Assembly (NCBI RefSeq): GCF_025244825.1
Contig: NZ_CP104263.1
Location: 3,576,818-3,640,817 of the forward strand
From: Arthrobacter jinronghuae
Lineage (GTDB): Bacteria > Actinomycetota > Actinomycetes > Actinomycetales > Micrococcaceae
Reading direction: 5' to 3'
Length of the DNA stretch: 64,000 nucleotides
Position 1 is the first letter of the stretch. Each line of letters opens with the position of its first letter. This document shows positions 36,774 through 46,885 of the stretch, piece after piece. A program made the translations under genes and the position numbers. The notes under the pieces were generated by a model that was not told where the DNA came from, ran no database searches, and saw only the letters and a program-made list of their open reading frames with translations.

Positions 36774-37859
36774 GTGTCCGAGAACCCCATCCGGGTCGCA
36801 ATTGTGGGTGTTGGAAACTGCGCAGCTTCGCTGGTGCAGGGTGTCCAGTACTACCGCAGCGCCGATCCCAACGAAACCGTCCCTGGCCTGATGCACGTGA
36901 AGTTCGGCGACTACCACGTCAATGACGTGCAGTTCGTTGCCGCTTTCGACGTCGACAGCAAGAAAGTCGGCCTCGACCTGGCTGACGCGATCGGCGCAAG
37001 CGAAAACAACACCATCAAGATTGCCGATGTGCCGCAGACCGGCATCACCGTGCAGCGCGGGCACACCCTCGACGGGCTCGGCAAGTACTACCGGGAAACG
37101 ATCACTGAATCCGATGCGTCGCCGGTGGACATTGTTGCTGCCCTTCGGGACAACGCAGTGGACGTTATGGTCTGCTATCTGCCGGTCGGCTCCGAGCAGG
37201 CTGCCAAGTTCTACGCCCAGTGCGCCATCGACGCCGGCGTCGCCTTCGTCAACGCGCTGCCCGTCTTCATTGCCGGCACCAAGGAGTGGGCGGACAAGTT
37301 CACCGCTGCCGGCGTGCCGATTGTCGGCGACGACATCAAGAGCCAGATCGGCGCCACCATCACGCACCGCGTCATGGCCAAGCTGTTCGAGGACCGCGGC
37401 GTCATCCTGGACCGCACCTACCAGCTGAATGTCGGCGGCAACATGGACTTCAAGAACATGCTCGAACGCGAGCGCCTGGAATCCAAGAAGATCTCCAAGA
37501 CGCAGGCCGTCACGTCCAACACCTCGGCCCATCTGAAGGCCGACGACGTCCACATCGGCCCGTCGGACTACGTCGCGTGGCTCGATGACCGTAAATGGGC
37601 CTTTGTCCGCCTTGAGGGACGCAACTTCGGCGACGCTCCGGTGTCCCTGGAGTACAAGCTGGAAGTGTGGGACTCCCCCAACTCCGCCGGCGTCATCATC
37701 GATGCAGTGCGTGCCGCCAAGATTGCCCTGGACCGCGGTGTGGGCGGGCCTATCCTCTCGGCCTCGAGCTACTTCATGAAGTCGCCGCCGGAGCAGTACA
37801 ACGATGACCTGGCCAAGGAAAAGGTAGAGCAGTTCATCCGCGGCGAGGTTGAGCGCTAA
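36774..37859 (+). CDS. ino1: myo-Inositol-1-phosphate synthase (Ino1)
   Basis: 361 residues, the short actinobacterial type. N-terminal NAD-binding [17 protein letters not shown], and the catalytic-core segments [10 protein letters not shown] and the Lys-rich [14 protein letters not shown]. It makes 1L-myo-inositol 1-phosphate from glucose 6-phosphate, precursor of phosphatidylinositol lipids and mycothiol; mshA, which uses it, lies 2 kb downstream. The GTG at 36774 has AAAGGAG six bases upstream. Terminator at 37871-37914. Confidence 0.95.
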   Translation: MSENPIRVAIVGVGNCAASLVQGVQYYRSADPNETVPGLMHVKFGDYHVNDVQFVAAFDVDSKKVGLDLADAIGASENNTIKIADVPQTGITVQRGHTLDGLGKYYRETITESDASPVDIVAALRDNAVDVMVCYLPVGSEQAAKFYAQCAIDAGVAFVNALPVFIAGTKEWADKFTAAGVPIVGDDIKSQIGATITHRVMAKLFEDRGVILDRTYQLNVGGNMDFKNMLERERLESKKISKTQAVTSNTSAHLKADDVHIGPSDYVAWLDDRKWAFVRLEGRNFGDAPVSLEYKLEVWDSPNSAGVIIDAVRAAKIALDRGVGGPILSASSYFMKSPPEQYNDDLAKEKVEQFIRGEVER

Positions 37860-37870
37860 GACCCCCGGCG

Positions 37871-37914
37871 GCAATGCCCCTGGTTCCGGACGACTCCGGA
37901 ACCAGGGGCATTGC
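37871..37914. terminator. Bidirectional terminator between ino1 and fhs
   Basis: A 20-bp perfect stem (37871-37890 with 37895-37914) around a CGAC loop, in the gap between two convergent genes. The stem is much longer than needed for simple termination. There is a weak TGTGTT run after it on the plus strand. Confidence 0.8.
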
Positions 37915-37927
37915 TGTGTTCCACCCT

Positions 37928-39613
37928 TTAAATCAGTCCGCTGGGCGTGCCGTCCGCGGCTACGTCCATGCGCAGCGCTGCCGGGTTCCTGGGCAGTCCG
38001 GGCATGGTCATGACGGCGCCCGTCAATGCCACCACGAAGCCGGCACCGGTCTTGATGATCAGGTCCCGCACATGGAGGGTGAATCCGGCCGGCGCGCCGA
38101 GGACCGTGGGGTCGTCCGTGAAGGAGTACGGAGTCTTGGCCATGCAGACCGGCAGGTGCTCCAGGCCCCGCTCTTCGATCTCCTGCAGCCGGCGCCGGGC
38201 GGGGGGAGAAAATTCGACGTCTGCGGCCCCGTAGATTTCCCGGGCCACGGTACTGATCTTCTCCGCCACCGGCAGCTCATCCGGATACAGGAACCGGAAA
38301 TCGGAGGGCTGCTCCAACGCCCGGAGCACAGCTGCCGCCAGGTCGTCGCCGCCGGGGCCGCCGCCGCCCTGCGCCCACACATCGGCCACCGCGGCCGTCA
38401 CGCCCTCCTCCGCGCACCAGTCAATGAGCCAGCGCAGCTCCGCCTCGGTATCCGTGATGAACCGGTTGACCGCCACCACGGGGTTGATTCCGAACCGGCG
38501 GATATTCTCCAGATGCCGGTGCAGGTTCACCGTCCCTGCCTGCAGAGCAGGCAGATTCTCCGCGGCCAGATCACTCTTGGGTATTCCGCCATGCATCTTG
38601 AGTGCACGGACGGTGGCCACCACCACGACGGCGGCCGGGGCGACATCGGCCACCCGCGCCTTGATGTCCAGGTACTTCTCCGCGCCGAGGTCGGCGCCGA
38701 AACCGGCCTCCGTGACGACGACGCCCGCAAGTCGGCGCGCTGTGGCCGTGGCAATGACCGAGTTGCAGCCGTGGGCAATGTTGGCGAACGGGCCGCCATG
38801 GACGAGTGCCGGCGTTCCGGCCAGGGTCTGCACCAGGTTTGGTTTCACCGCATCGCGCAGCAGCAGCGTCATGGCACCCTGTGCACCGAGGTCCGCAACG
38901 GTGACCGGCCGGCGGTCATAGGTGTAGCCCACCGTGATCCGGGACAGGCGGTCGGACAGGTCCGATAGATTCCGTGCAAGGCAAAAGACGGCCATTACCT
39001 CCGACGCGACGGTGATGTCGAAGCCGTCCTGCCGCGGGACCCCCTGGGCCGGACCGCCGAGGCCGATCACGATGTCCCGCAGGGCGCGGTCATTCATGTC
39101 CATCACCCGCTTGATGGTGATGCGCCGCGGATCCAGCCCCAGCTGGTTTCCCTGGAAGATATGGTTGTCCACCAGTGCGGCCAGAGCGTTGTTGGCTGCG
39201 GTGATTGCATGGAAATCGCCGGTGAAGTGCAGGTTGATGTCCTCCATGGGCACCACCTGGGAGTAGCCGCCGCCCGTGGCGCCTCCCTTCATCCCCAGGA
39301 CCGGACCCAAGGACGGCTCACGCAGGGCAATCATCACGTTTTCGCCTGCCCGCTGGAGGGCGTCGGCCAGTCCCACCGTCACAGTGGATTTGCCTTCGCC
39401 GGCGGGCGTGGGACTCATGGCCGTAACCAAAACCACCCGACCGCGCGCCGGACTCTCGGGCAGGAGGGCCGGGTCAACCTTCGCCTTGTAGCGTCCGTAG
39501 GGTTCCAGCGCGGCGTCGGGAATGGACGCACGGCGGGCTATCTCGGTGATGGGCAGCAGGCGTGCCGCCCGGGAAATCTCGAGGTCCGAGGGCGTATCGG
39601 CACCGACAGTCAT
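37928..39613 (-). CDS. fhs: Formate-tetrahydrofolate ligase
   Basis: 561 residues, usual length. P-loop [15 protein letters not shown] (about residues 68-82), and family motifs [21 protein letters not shown] and [18 protein letters not shown]. It activates formate as 10-formyl-tetrahydrofolate in one-carbon metabolism. The ATG at 39613 has GAAAGG upstream. It is a monocistronic gene between convergent ino1 and the co-directional mshA. Confidence 0.95.
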   Translation of the reverse strand: MTVGADTPSDLEISRAARLLPITEIARRASIPDAALEPYGRYKAKVDPALLPESPARGRVVLVTAMSPTPAGEGKSTVTVGLADALQRAGENVMIALREPSLGPVLGMKGGATGGGYSQVVPMEDINLHFTGDFHAITAANNALAALVDNHIFQGNQLGLDPRRITIKRVMDMNDRALRDIVIGLGGPAQGVPRQDGFDITVASEVMAVFCLARNLSDLSDRLSRITVGYTYDRRPVTVADLGAQGAMTLLLRDAVKPNLVQTLAGTPALVHGGPFANIAHGCNSVIATATARRLAGVVVTEAGFGADLGAEKYLDIKARVADVAPAAVVVVATVRALKMHGGIPKSDLAAENLPALQAGTVNLHRHLENIRRFGINPVVAVNRFITDTEAELRWLIDWCAEEGVTAAVADVWAQGGGGPGGDDLAAAVLRALEQPSDFRFLYPDELPVAEKISTVAREIYGAADVEFSPPARRRLQEIEERGLEHLPVCMAKTPYSFTDDPTVLGAPAGFTLHVRDLIIKTGAGFVVALTGAVMTMPGLPRNPAALRMDVAADGTPSGLI

Positions 39614-39728
39614 CTTCTGCCTTTCCACTGTGCCGTCAACGAAAACCCTTGGCGGCAGCTGGTCGTATGGATGCAAGACAAGCTATCAGCAGGGAGGCGG
39701 CGGCAGCAGCCTGTGGAGCTGCCCAGTG

Positions 39729-40973
39729 CTACTTGCGCACGGAGCGGCTGGCGAACTGCTCGGCCGCCTCACGGTAACTTTCCGCGGTCAGCATGGCGGT
39801 CCGGCGCCAGCCGAACGCCTGAGCGTGGGCGGCAGCCCCTTCGCCGAGCGCACGACGGCGGTCGGTGCCGTCGTAGAGTGCCTCCAGTTCGGCGGCCCAG
39901 CGGCCCGGGGCATGGCCGTCAACAAGGACGCCGCTGCATCCGTTGCGCACGGCCTTGGGCAGCCCGCCCACATTGGCGGCGAGGACGGGGGTGCCGCAGG
40001 CCTGGGCCTCGAGGGCCACCAGGCCGAACGATTCGCTGAAGGAAGGCACGGCCACGACGTCGGCGGCGCGGAACCAGGCAGCGAGCTGGTGCGGCTCGAC
40101 CGGCGGGCGCAGGGACACCGTGTCCTGCAGTCCCAACCGGCGGACCAGCGGTGCCAGGTCAAGCACCGAGGAGCCGCTGCCGGCGCCGAGGATGCTTACG
40201 CGCAGGGGGATGTCCGGCCGGCGGCGGCGCAGCTCGGCGGCGGCCTCCACCAGAATCTGGGGGCCCTTCATGCGCTGGATCCGGCCGGCGAAAACCACAT
40301 GGAAGACCCCGGGGAGGAATCCCAGCCCTGCCTGCACTCCGGGCCTGCCCCGTGGGGAAAACACATTCAGGTCCACGCCCGGTGCCACCACGTCGACGGA
40401 CTCCGGATCGGCTCCGTAAAAGGTTTCCAGCTCGGCGGCCTCGGTGCTGGTATTGGCTATCAACCGGGTCGCACCGCGGACTATCTGCTCCTCGCCGTCA
40501 ATCCGGATCTGCGGCTCGAGTGCTTCACCGGGCTGCCCCTGCAGGTTCTTGACCCGAGCCATGGTGTGCATGGTGTGGACCAGCGGGAGGTCCCACTGCC
40601 GCGCCACGGATAGTCCTGCGGCGCCTGAAACCCAGTAATGGGAGTGGACAACATCGAAGCCGCCGTCCAGCAGGAACGGCTGGGCTTCAGCCACCGCGCC
40701 GGCCAGATCCAGGTACGGCAGCTCTTCCTTGGCCACCTTGCGGACGGGACCGGCAACCACGTGGCGGACCTTCACTCCGGGGGCCAGGGCAACGTCGGCG
40801 GTCTGCAGCGGGTCCGTGGCCCGGGTGAAGATCTCCACCTCGGTACCTGCGCGTGCCAGTTCCAGGGCAACGGACCGGACGTAGACGTTCATGCCGCCGG
40901 CATCGCCGGACCCGGGCTGTTCAAGCGGGGAGGTATGAAGGGAGAGCATGGCCACACGCTTGACCTGGGGCAC
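39729..40973 (-). CDS. mshA: D-inositol-3-phosphate glycosyltransferase MshA
   Basis: 414 residues, GT4/GT-B fold. MshA-specific blocks: MLSLHTSPLEQPGSGDAGG near the start (uridine-diphosphate binding), VHSHYWVSGAAG, and the C-terminal ESFGLVALEAQACGTPVLAA. It joins GlcNAc from UDP-GlcNAc to 1L-inositol 1-phosphate, first step of mycothiol synthesis. The GTG at 40973 has GGAAGGGAG upstream. The inositol phosphate is made by Ino1 encoded at 36774. Confidence 0.95.
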   Translation of the reverse strand: MPQVKRVAMLSLHTSPLEQPGSGDAGGMNVYVRSVALELARAGTEVEIFTRATDPLQTADVALAPGVKVRHVVAGPVRKVAKEELPYLDLAGAVAEAQPFLLDGGFDVVHSHYWVSGAAGLSVARQWDLPLVHTMHTMARVKNLQGQPGEALEPQIRIDGEEQIVRGATRLIANTSTEAAELETFYGADPESVDVVAPGVDLNVFSPRGRPGVQAGLGFLPGVFHVVFAGRIQRMKGPQILVEAAAELRRRRPDIPLRVSILGAGSGSSVLDLAPLVRRLGLQDTVSLRPPVEPHQLAAWFRAADVVAVPSFSESFGLVALEAQACGTPVLAANVGGLPKAVRNGCSGVLVDGHAPGRWAAELEALYDGTDRRRALGEGAAAHAQAFGWRRTAMLTAESYREAAEQFASRSVRK

Positions 40974-41088
40974 TTCGCTCCCTTCCTGACCGTTAACTTC
41001 TCTATCGACTTTATAACGCCGCGGGCTCGAGCTTTGTTTCCTGTCAGCCAGAACACGTCCGTCCCCTCGCCGGATGCCGGACACGGCA

Positions 41089-41117
41089 CTGCCCGGCATC
41101 CACAGGGTGCCGGGCAG
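41089..41117. terminator. Hairpin between a small ORF and mshA
   Basis: CTGCCCGGCA (41089-41098) pairs with TGCCGGGCAG (41108-41117). It lies between a small orphan gene and mshA on the minus strand. No T-run follows, so it may only attenuate or stabilise the message. Confidence 0.45.
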
Positions 41118-41150
41118 CGACGGTTGAACAGGTCCAGGCGGGACCTTCGA

Positions 41151-41453
41151 TTATTTGACGGAATTGAAGTAGTGCATCAGCAGGTGACCTTGTTCACCGG
41201 TCAGGGCCGCGTCCATCCGGGCGTGATGGACGGCACTGGACCGAAGGTAGGAACTCCGCAGTCGCTTGAGCATTGCGTACACCCCCTTGGCTGCACGTCG
41301 CAGGACAGGAGCGGGTTGTTCCGGCGGCCGTGCGCGGGGCAGCAGCGACTCATCAAGGCTGGCGGCAGCATGTAGCCGGCTCTGAAGTCCGGACCGGGGG
41401 CCGGGTTGGTTGGTTTTGGGCAGAGTGGTACCGGGCAGGGGTAATTCAGGCAT
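41151..41453 (-). CDS. Small basic protein, unknown function
   Basis: 100 residues. The C-terminal half LRRAAKGVYAMLKRLRSSYL is basic and amphipathic, the end is HLLMHYFNSVK. GGAG lies six bases before the ATG. No signal peptide. It is the only gene-like frame in this interval with coding character; I do not recognise a family. Confidence 0.45.
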   Translation of the reverse strand: MPELPLPGTTLPKTNQPGPRSGLQSRLHAAASLDESLLPRARPPEQPAPVLRRAAKGVYAMLKRLRSSYLRSSAVHHARMDAALTGEQGHLLMHYFNSVK

Positions 41454-41760
41454 TGGAATCTCCGACAGGAAGGCCCGAAAAAGGGCACAAAAGAATAAGG
41501 GGATAAAATAACGTCGAAATGACGCAGGGAGCCAATAAAGGACGTTAAAGCGACGTCAAGGCGATTTGCGGGAAATACCCGACCTTAGACGCGGCAATGT
41601 CTTTCAAAGGGGAATGCCGGCTACCGTTCCGCGGCTAATCCACTACACGGGCCCGGCCAGCTCCCCACGAAAGGGGAGGGGCGATGGAAGAGCGTGTGTG
41701 GAGCTGGACGGGAGTGCCTGGCGCCGGTGGCGGTGGACTGTTTTGCCGGGCCGGCAGCGT

Positions 41761-41922
41761 TTACGCTGAAACGGGCCAGCTGGCAGTTCCGGCAAACCGG
41801 GAAGCGGCGCGGGGCCGACCGGGGAGGACCGAGGTTGGTACCTGGGACTTCCGGAAGGACGGCCGGAGATTGCTGCCGGTTTTGCCGCCGGTAACTACGA
41901 TGTGAATTCCATTAGTGTTCAT
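41761..41922 (-). CDS. Candidate small ORF with strong Shine-Dalgarno
   Basis: 53 residues beginning MNTNGIHIVVTGG. On the minus strand AGGAGGTG lies seven bases before the ATG, the best ribosome binding site in this region. No family recognised; the composition (Arg/Ser/Pro-rich end) is not clearly coding. Could be a leader peptide or a small protein. Confidence 0.35.
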   Translation of the reverse strand: MNTNGIHIVVTGGKTGSNLRPSFRKSQVPTSVLPGRPRAASRFAGTASWPVSA

Positions 41923-42061
41923 CAATCTCCACCTCCTGTTCGCGGTACCCGGGGTACTGGACACTGACGTAAAGCTGCAGAAGCAGCTCCGTAAGCAGGG
42001 AATCCAGTTCGGTCTATTGCGGACGATTAATGTGCCCGCAAAAGAAAGGTACAACAGACTT

Positions 42062-42134
42062 CACGGCCCTGCCAAGCACTTTCTCCAAATTCCCTGAAAA
42101 ACTTTTATTCCAGGGTCGTGCGGGCAGGGCCGTG
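42062..42134. repeat. 12-bp inverted repeat after the histidine phosphatase gene
   Basis: CACGGCCCTGCC at 42062-42073 and GGCAGGGCCGTG at 42123-42134 are exact inverted copies around a 49-bp, AT-rich spacer that itself contains a smaller CCCTG/CAGGG pair. It lies directly after the stop of the minus-strand phosphatase gene, so it may act as its terminator. Confidence 0.5.
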
Positions 42135-42142
42135 TCGCAGTA

Positions 42143-42799
42143 CTAGAGGTTCCAGCCGACAACGGCAGGCGTGTGCTTGTCCCAGCCGAGGGTGCAGACC
42201 GCTGCGGTGCTGAGCGCAAAATGCCGGCCCATCTCAGGGGCAAGGCCGAGCCAGCGGGCAGCCAGGATACGCAGGAAATGGCCGTGGGCCACGAGCAGGA
42301 CCTTCTCCACCGGCGTCGCCTCGGGGTCGCGGTCCATTTCGGTGCCGCAGCCGGCCTGCACGGAGGAGATGATGAGGTCGGCCCGTTCGGCAACCTGCGC
42401 CAGGGTCTCTCCGTTGGGCACGCCGTCCTTCCAGATCAGGTAGCCGGGGTTTTCTGCGCGGACCTGCCGGCTGTTGCGGCCCTCGTTGTCCCCGTAGTCC
42501 CACTCGTGGGCGTGCGGAACCACCTCGGCGTCGGGGTAACCCACCAGTTCTGCGGTGCGGCGGGCACGGATCAGCGGGGAGGTCAGTACCCGGTCAAAGG
42601 TCACCGGACCGATCTTGGCCCGCGCGGCCTCAGCCTGGGCCTCACCCTCGGACGTAAGGGGGATATCGGTCAGGCCGGTGTAGTTGCCTTCCCGGGACCA
42701 TTCGGTTTCCCCGTGGCGCAGCAGCCAGAGGCGGGGCAACCGGGTTCCGGACGGAGTCAGGTCCGGGACTGCCGGGCCGAAATTTTCCCCGTTGCTCAT
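42143..42799 (-). CDS. Histidine phosphatase family protein (phosphoglycerate-mutase-like)
   Basis: 218 residues. The catalytic motif LLRHGETEWSREGNYTG (His-phosphorylation site, about residues 27-43) and the C-terminal HGHFLRIL carry the second His. Family members dephosphorylate small phosphoesters or act as mutases. The start overlaps the cca stop by 4 bp. The natural substrate is not evident from sequence. Confidence 0.85.
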   Translation of the reverse strand: MSNGENFGPAVPDLTPSGTRLPRLWLLRHGETEWSREGNYTGLTDIPLTSEGEAQAEAARAKIGPVTFDRVLTSPLIRARRTAELVGYPDAEVVPHAHEWDYGDNEGRNSRQVRAENPGYLIWKDGVPNGETLAQVAERADLIISSVQAGCGTEMDRDPEATPVEKVLLVAHGHFLRILAARWLGLAPEMGRHFALSTAAVCTLGWDKHTPAVVGWNL

Positions 42800-44322
42800 T
42801 TTTCGCTGTCCTTCACGTTCGTACCTGATGCTTCCGGTTCCCGCTGGGGTTCCTTTTCCGTTGTATCAGGTGCTGTGCCAGCGGCAGCAATCTGGTTCTC
42901 GGGCTGTTCCGCCCACCAGGCGCGGAGCAGCTCAGCTGTTTCAGCCTCGCTCCGCGGACCGTTTTCCATCCGTTCCTCCAGCAGGAACCGGTACGCGCGG
43001 CCCACCACCGGTCCGGGACGGATCTGCAGCAGGGCCATGATCTGTTCGCCGTCCAGGTCCGGACGGATCGCGGCCAGCTCTTCCTGCTCGGCCAGGGCGG
43101 CTATGCGCTGCTCCAAATCGTCGTAGGCGAAGGCCAGCCGCTCGGCCTTGCGCCGGTTGCGGGTGGTGACATCGGAACGCGTGAGCCGGTGCAGTCGCTG
43201 CAGCAGCGGACCGGCGTCGTTCACGTAGCGGCGCACCGCCGAGTCGGTCCAGCCTGCATCACCGTAGCCGTAGAAGCGCATGTGCAGTTCCACCAGCCGG
43301 GCCACGGCCTTGATGGTGTCATTGTCGAACCGCAGGGCCTTCATCCGCTTGGCGGTCAGCTTGGCGCCGACGGCGTCGTGGTGCAGGAAGCTCACGGACC
43401 CGGTCGACTCAAAGCGGCGGGTGGAGGGTTTTCCGACGTCGTGCATCAGGGCCGCGAAGCGCAGCACGAAATCCGGTGCCGGCACCGGACCGTCGCCGTC
43501 GGTTTCCAGTTCGCACGCCTGGCGGAGGACCGTCAGGGAGTGCTGGTACACGTCCTTGTGCCGGTGATGCTCGTCAATCTCGAGGCGCAGCGCTGAAACC
43601 TCAGGCAGCACGTGCTCGGCCAGGCCGCTCTCCACGAGCAGGTTCACGCCGGTCCACGGGGCCTTGCCGCAGATCAGCTTGGTCAATTCGTCCCGGACCC
43701 GTTCGGCGGAGATGATCTCGATCCGCCCGGCCATGTCCCGCATCGCTTCAAAAACGTCCGGCGCCACTTCCACCCCCAGCTGGGAGGCGAAGCGGGCGGC
43801 CCGCATCATGCGCAGCGGATCGTCGGAGAACGACGTCGACGGCGCACCGGGGGTACGCACCATCCCCGCATGCAGATCGCGGGCACCGCCAAAGGGATCC
43901 ACCAGTTCCATCGACGGCAGCCGCAGCGCCATCGCGTTCATGGTGAAGTCACGGCGGAACAGATCGTCTTCAAGCTTGTCGCCGAAAGCCACGGCGGGCT
44001 TGCGGGAGTCGGGATCATAGGCATCGGCCCGGTAGGTGGTGACCTCCACCTGGAAGCCGTCCTTGCGCATCCCGATGGTGCCGAACTCCCGGCCGATCTC
44101 CCAGTAAGTGTCGGCCCAGCCCTTGATGACCCTGATGATGTCGTCCGGGCGCGCGTTGGTGGTGAAATCCAGATCCGGGGAAACCCTGCCCAGGAACAGG
44201 TCGCGGACGGGGCCGCCAACGAGCGAAAGCTCGTACCCGGCATCCTCGAAACGCGCCCCGAGTTCCGGGATCACCTCGGGTAACGGGGACTTCAAAGCCG
44301 AACTATCAAAAAGGTGCACCAT
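42796..44322 (-). CDS. cca: CCA tRNA nucleotidyltransferase
   Basis: 508 residues. The class II nucleotidyltransferase core has SLVGGPVRDLFLGRVSPDLD, with the metal-binding acidic pair in DLDFTT, then the EDxxRR-type region (RDFTMNAMALRLP, DDPLRMMRAARFA) and a C-terminal HD domain (FAALMHDVGKPSTRRF). It adds or repairs the CCA end of tRNA. The order cca, NUDIX, murJ matches the M. tuberculosis pcnA-mutT4-MviN region. Confidence 0.95.
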   Translation of the reverse strand: MVHLFDSSALKSPLPEVIPELGARFEDAGYELSLVGGPVRDLFLGRVSPDLDFTTNARPDDIIRVIKGWADTYWEIGREFGTIGMRKDGFQVEVTTYRADAYDPDSRKPAVAFGDKLEDDLFRRDFTMNAMALRLPSMELVDPFGGARDLHAGMVRTPGAPSTSFSDDPLRMMRAARFASQLGVEVAPDVFEAMRDMAGRIEIISAERVRDELTKLICGKAPWTGVNLLVESGLAEHVLPEVSALRLEIDEHHRHKDVYQHSLTVLRQACELETDGDGPVPAPDFVLRFAALMHDVGKPSTRRFESTGSVSFLHHDAVGAKLTAKRMKALRFDNDTIKAVARLVELHMRFYGYGDAGWTDSAVRRYVNDAGPLLQRLHRLTRSDVTTRNRRKAERLAFAYDDLEQRIAALAEQEELAAIRPDLDGEQIMALLQIRPGPVVGRAYRFLLEERMENGPRSEAETAELLRAWWAEQPENQIAAAGTAPDTTEKEPQREPEASGTNVKDSEK

Positions 44323-44465
44323 AGTGCTTTAAGCCTGCCAGATAAAACGGTGAAGGCCGACAAGGGGTGAGAGCTGGAGCGCGGACACGCCGAGGGTTCC
44401 CGCTTCCTCTCCGGCAGCCCGCATAACAGTCATCATCCCCCGGCAAAGATCGTTACAGTGGGAGT

Positions 44466-44996
44466 ATGGCCCATCCCGTACCGAGCGCCCCCAAGCGGAC
44501 CCCGTTGACTGCGTCAATGGGCGGCGCCGGTGCGCATTCGGTGCATACCCCCCTCCCCACGGTGGAGGAGGTTTCGGCCGGCGGGATTGTGGTCGACACC
44601 TCAACGGAGCAGCTGCACGTCGCGATTATTGCCCGACTGAACCGCGGCGGCCGGCTGGAATGGTGCCTGCCCAAGGGCCACCCCGAAAACGACGAAGACA
44701 ATCAGGCTGCCGCCATCCGCGAAATTGCGGAGGAGACGGGCATTGACGGCCGCATCCTGACGGCACTGGGCAGTATCGACTACTGGTTTACGGTCAGCGG
44801 GCACCGGGTGCATAAGACGGTCCACCACTTCCTCCTGGAAGCCTGCGGCGGGCATCTGACCATCGAAAATGATCCGGACCACGAAGCCGTGGACGTCGCC
44901 TGGGTTCCGCTGGCGGAGCTCGGCCGGCGGCTCTCCTTCCCCAACGAGCGCCGCATCGCGGACCTCGCCCGCGAGATCCTCCCCCGCTACCTTTGA
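44466..44996 (+). CDS. NUDIX hydrolase
   Basis: 176 residues. NUDIX box GHPENDEDNQAAAIREIAEE followed by TGI fits GX5EX7REUXEEXGU. N-terminal 40 residues are a disordered Pro/Thr-rich leader. Probably sanitises a nucleotide such as an oxidised dGTP or a Nudix-linked sugar; equivalent to mycobacterial MutT4 by position. It is divergent from cca and 62 bp before murJ. Confidence 0.9.
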   Translation: MAHPVPSAPKRTPLTASMGGAGAHSVHTPLPTVEEVSAGGIVVDTSTEQLHVAIIARLNRGGRLEWCLPKGHPENDEDNQAAAIREIAEETGIDGRILTALGSIDYWFTVSGHRVHKTVHHFLLEACGGHLTIENDPDHEAVDVAWVPLAELGRRLSFPNERRIADLAREILPRYL

Positions 44997-45058
44997 CTCC
45001 CCCGGGGCGCAGCGCCGTTTGAGGCAATCCGGACCGGAGGTGAGAACATAGGGTCACG

Positions 45059-46720
45059 ATGGCCGAAAAGAACATAGCCCCCAGTACTACGCGTTCGAGT
45101 GTCGTGATGGCATCGGGAACACTCGTTTCCCGTGTCCTTGGACTGGTCCGCACCGCCCTGTTGGCAATCGCCATCGGCAGCACCGGACTGGTCACCGATA
45201 TCTTCAGTTCAGCGAACGTGCTGCCGAACTTTATCTACCTGATGGTGGCCGGCGGCGTCTTCAACGCAGTGCTGGTCCCGCAGATCATCAAGGCGAGCAA
45301 GCGGCCTGACGGGGGCGCCGAGTACGTTTCGCGGATCCTCACCCTCTGCCTCCTCGTGCTGGCCGGCATAGCCCTCGTGGCCACGCTCGCTGCACCCGTG
45401 ATCCTGTCCACGGTCTTGTCGCTGAGCCCGGACCAGCTGGCCCTGGCGACCACCTTCGCCTACTGGCTTTTCCCGCAGATCTTCTTCTACGGCGCCTACG
45501 CGGTGATCGGGCAGATCCTCAACGCCAACGGCAGGTTCGGCGCCTACATGTGGGCGCCCGTGGTCAACAACATCATCGCGATCGCCGGCCTTCTCGTCTT
45601 CATTACGTTCATCGGCAGGGAGGAGACGTCGTCGTTCTCTCCGGAGAACTGGACTACCCAGGCCACCGTCATCCTGGCCGGCAGCACCACCCTCGGCATT
45701 GTGATGCAGGCACTGATCCTGCTGGTCCCGCTGCGCCGCCTTGGACTGGGGCTGCGTCCCTCGTTCGGGCTTCGCGGGGTGGGCCTGCGGGAAACCGGGA
45801 AGGTGGCCAAGTGGACCATCATCACGATGCTTGTGGGCAACGGCGCTTACCTGGTCTATACAGCCGTGGCCACGATCGCTTCCGAAGCCCGGCCCGAATA
45901 CCAGGCCATGGGCCGTGAGATTGCCGGTCAGCTGAACCTGGAAACGGCGTCGATGCTGTACATCATTCCGCACTCCGTCATCACGTTGTCCCTCGCCACG
46001 GTGCTCTTCAACCAGATGTCCCACGCCTACTCGGAGAAAAACTACGACGGCGTCCGGGCGACCCTGTCGCAGGGGCTGCGGGCCATCGGGGTGGCCACCG
46101 TCTTTTGCTCCGCGGTGCTGATTGTCCTGGCCGGACCGATCAGCATCTGGTTCAGCGGCGGATCGAATGTCTCCGCCGCGCTGCAGGCCCAGGTGCTGGT
46201 GCTGCTGGCGATCAGCGCACCGTTCCTCAGCGCCACCTTCCTGATGAACCGTGCCTTCTACGCCAACGAGGACGCGAAGACCCCGCTCGTTATGCAGCTG
46301 ATTCTTTCGGCCTTCGGCATCACGCTTGCCCTGGGGGCAGCCACCTTGCCCGCCGACCGGATCATCTTCGCCCTGGCCATCGCCTATTCCTTGGGCAACG
46401 TCGCGGCCGTCGTCCTCAGCCACATCTTCCTCCGCCGCAGCCTCGGCGACTACGGCGGCGCCCGGGTCTTCGACGTCCACGTCCGGCTCGTGGTTGCCGC
46501 TTTGGCTGCTTCCGCCGTCGGTTCGGCCGCCTTGGCTGTGCTGGGCGGCTACTCGGCCGACGGCTTTGCCTGGCAATCGCTGCCTTCCGCCACCGTAGTC
46601 CTGGTGGTCTGCGGCGCCCTGATGGCCGTGGCGTACTACCTCATGCTGCGCGTTCTGAAGGTCTCCGAGCTGGACGCGTTCCTGGCACCGCTCCTTGCCA
46701 AACTCCGGCGCACTCCCTAA
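45059..46720 (+). CDS. murJ: Lipid II flippase MurJ
   Basis: 553 residues, about fourteen hydrophobic segments. TLVSRVLGLVRTALLAI near the start and the central ANGRFGAYMWAPVVNNI are MurJ/MviN hallmarks. It flips lipid II across the membrane for cell-wall synthesis. In M. tuberculosis the homologue (Rv3910) is fused to a pseudokinase and a carbohydrate-binding domain; here those parts are the next gene. A DUF6049 gene that usually sits between NUDIX and murJ in actinobacteria is absent. Confidence 0.93.
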   Translation: MAEKNIAPSTTRSSVVMASGTLVSRVLGLVRTALLAIAIGSTGLVTDIFSSANVLPNFIYLMVAGGVFNAVLVPQIIKASKRPDGGAEYVSRILTLCLLVLAGIALVATLAAPVILSTVLSLSPDQLALATTFAYWLFPQIFFYGAYAVIGQILNANGRFGAYMWAPVVNNIIAIAGLLVFITFIGREETSSFSPENWTTQATVILAGSTTLGIVMQALILLVPLRRLGLGLRPSFGLRGVGLRETGKVAKWTIITMLVGNGAYLVYTAVATIASEARPEYQAMGREIAGQLNLETASMLYIIPHSVITLSLATVLFNQMSHAYSEKNYDGVRATLSQGLRAIGVATVFCSAVLIVLAGPISIWFSGGSNVSAALQAQVLVLLAISAPFLSATFLMNRAFYANEDAKTPLVMQLILSAFGITLALGAATLPADRIIFALAIAYSLGNVAAVVLSHIFLRRSLGDYGGARVFDVHVRLVVAALAASAVGSAALAVLGGYSADGFAWQSLPSATVVLVVCGALMAVAYYLMLRVLKVSELDAFLAPLLAKLRRTP

Positions 46721-46885
46721 AGTGCCGCTTCCGGCATTCTGTGACGGCACGGGTAGCATGGGAACAAAGCAGGCAGTTCAGGGCTGCGGCAGCCGGCCGC
46801 GTTCCGTGTCCGTGAACGAACATCCGAGTACGCAATGTCAGATAAGCCTGACGCAGTCTTATTGCCGTTTTCATGGGAGGAACAC

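Larger units (their letters stand above)
41454..42142. other. Intergenic region upstream of the small basic gene
   Basis: About 690 bp with low coding signal and AT-rich parts: 41470-41560 (many A-runs, promoter-like) and 41880-42110. It contains the candidate ORF at 41761-41922 and the inverted repeat at 42062-42134. Nothing else was recognised. Confidence 0.5.

Noticed and set aside
41915..42097. Plus-strand frame of 60 codons in the mshA-upstream gap
   Set aside because: No ribosome site; the opposite strand has the better signal (AGGAGGTG).
45209..46759. 516-residue minus-strand frame opposite murJ
   Set aside because: Antisense shadow with no ribosome site or domain.
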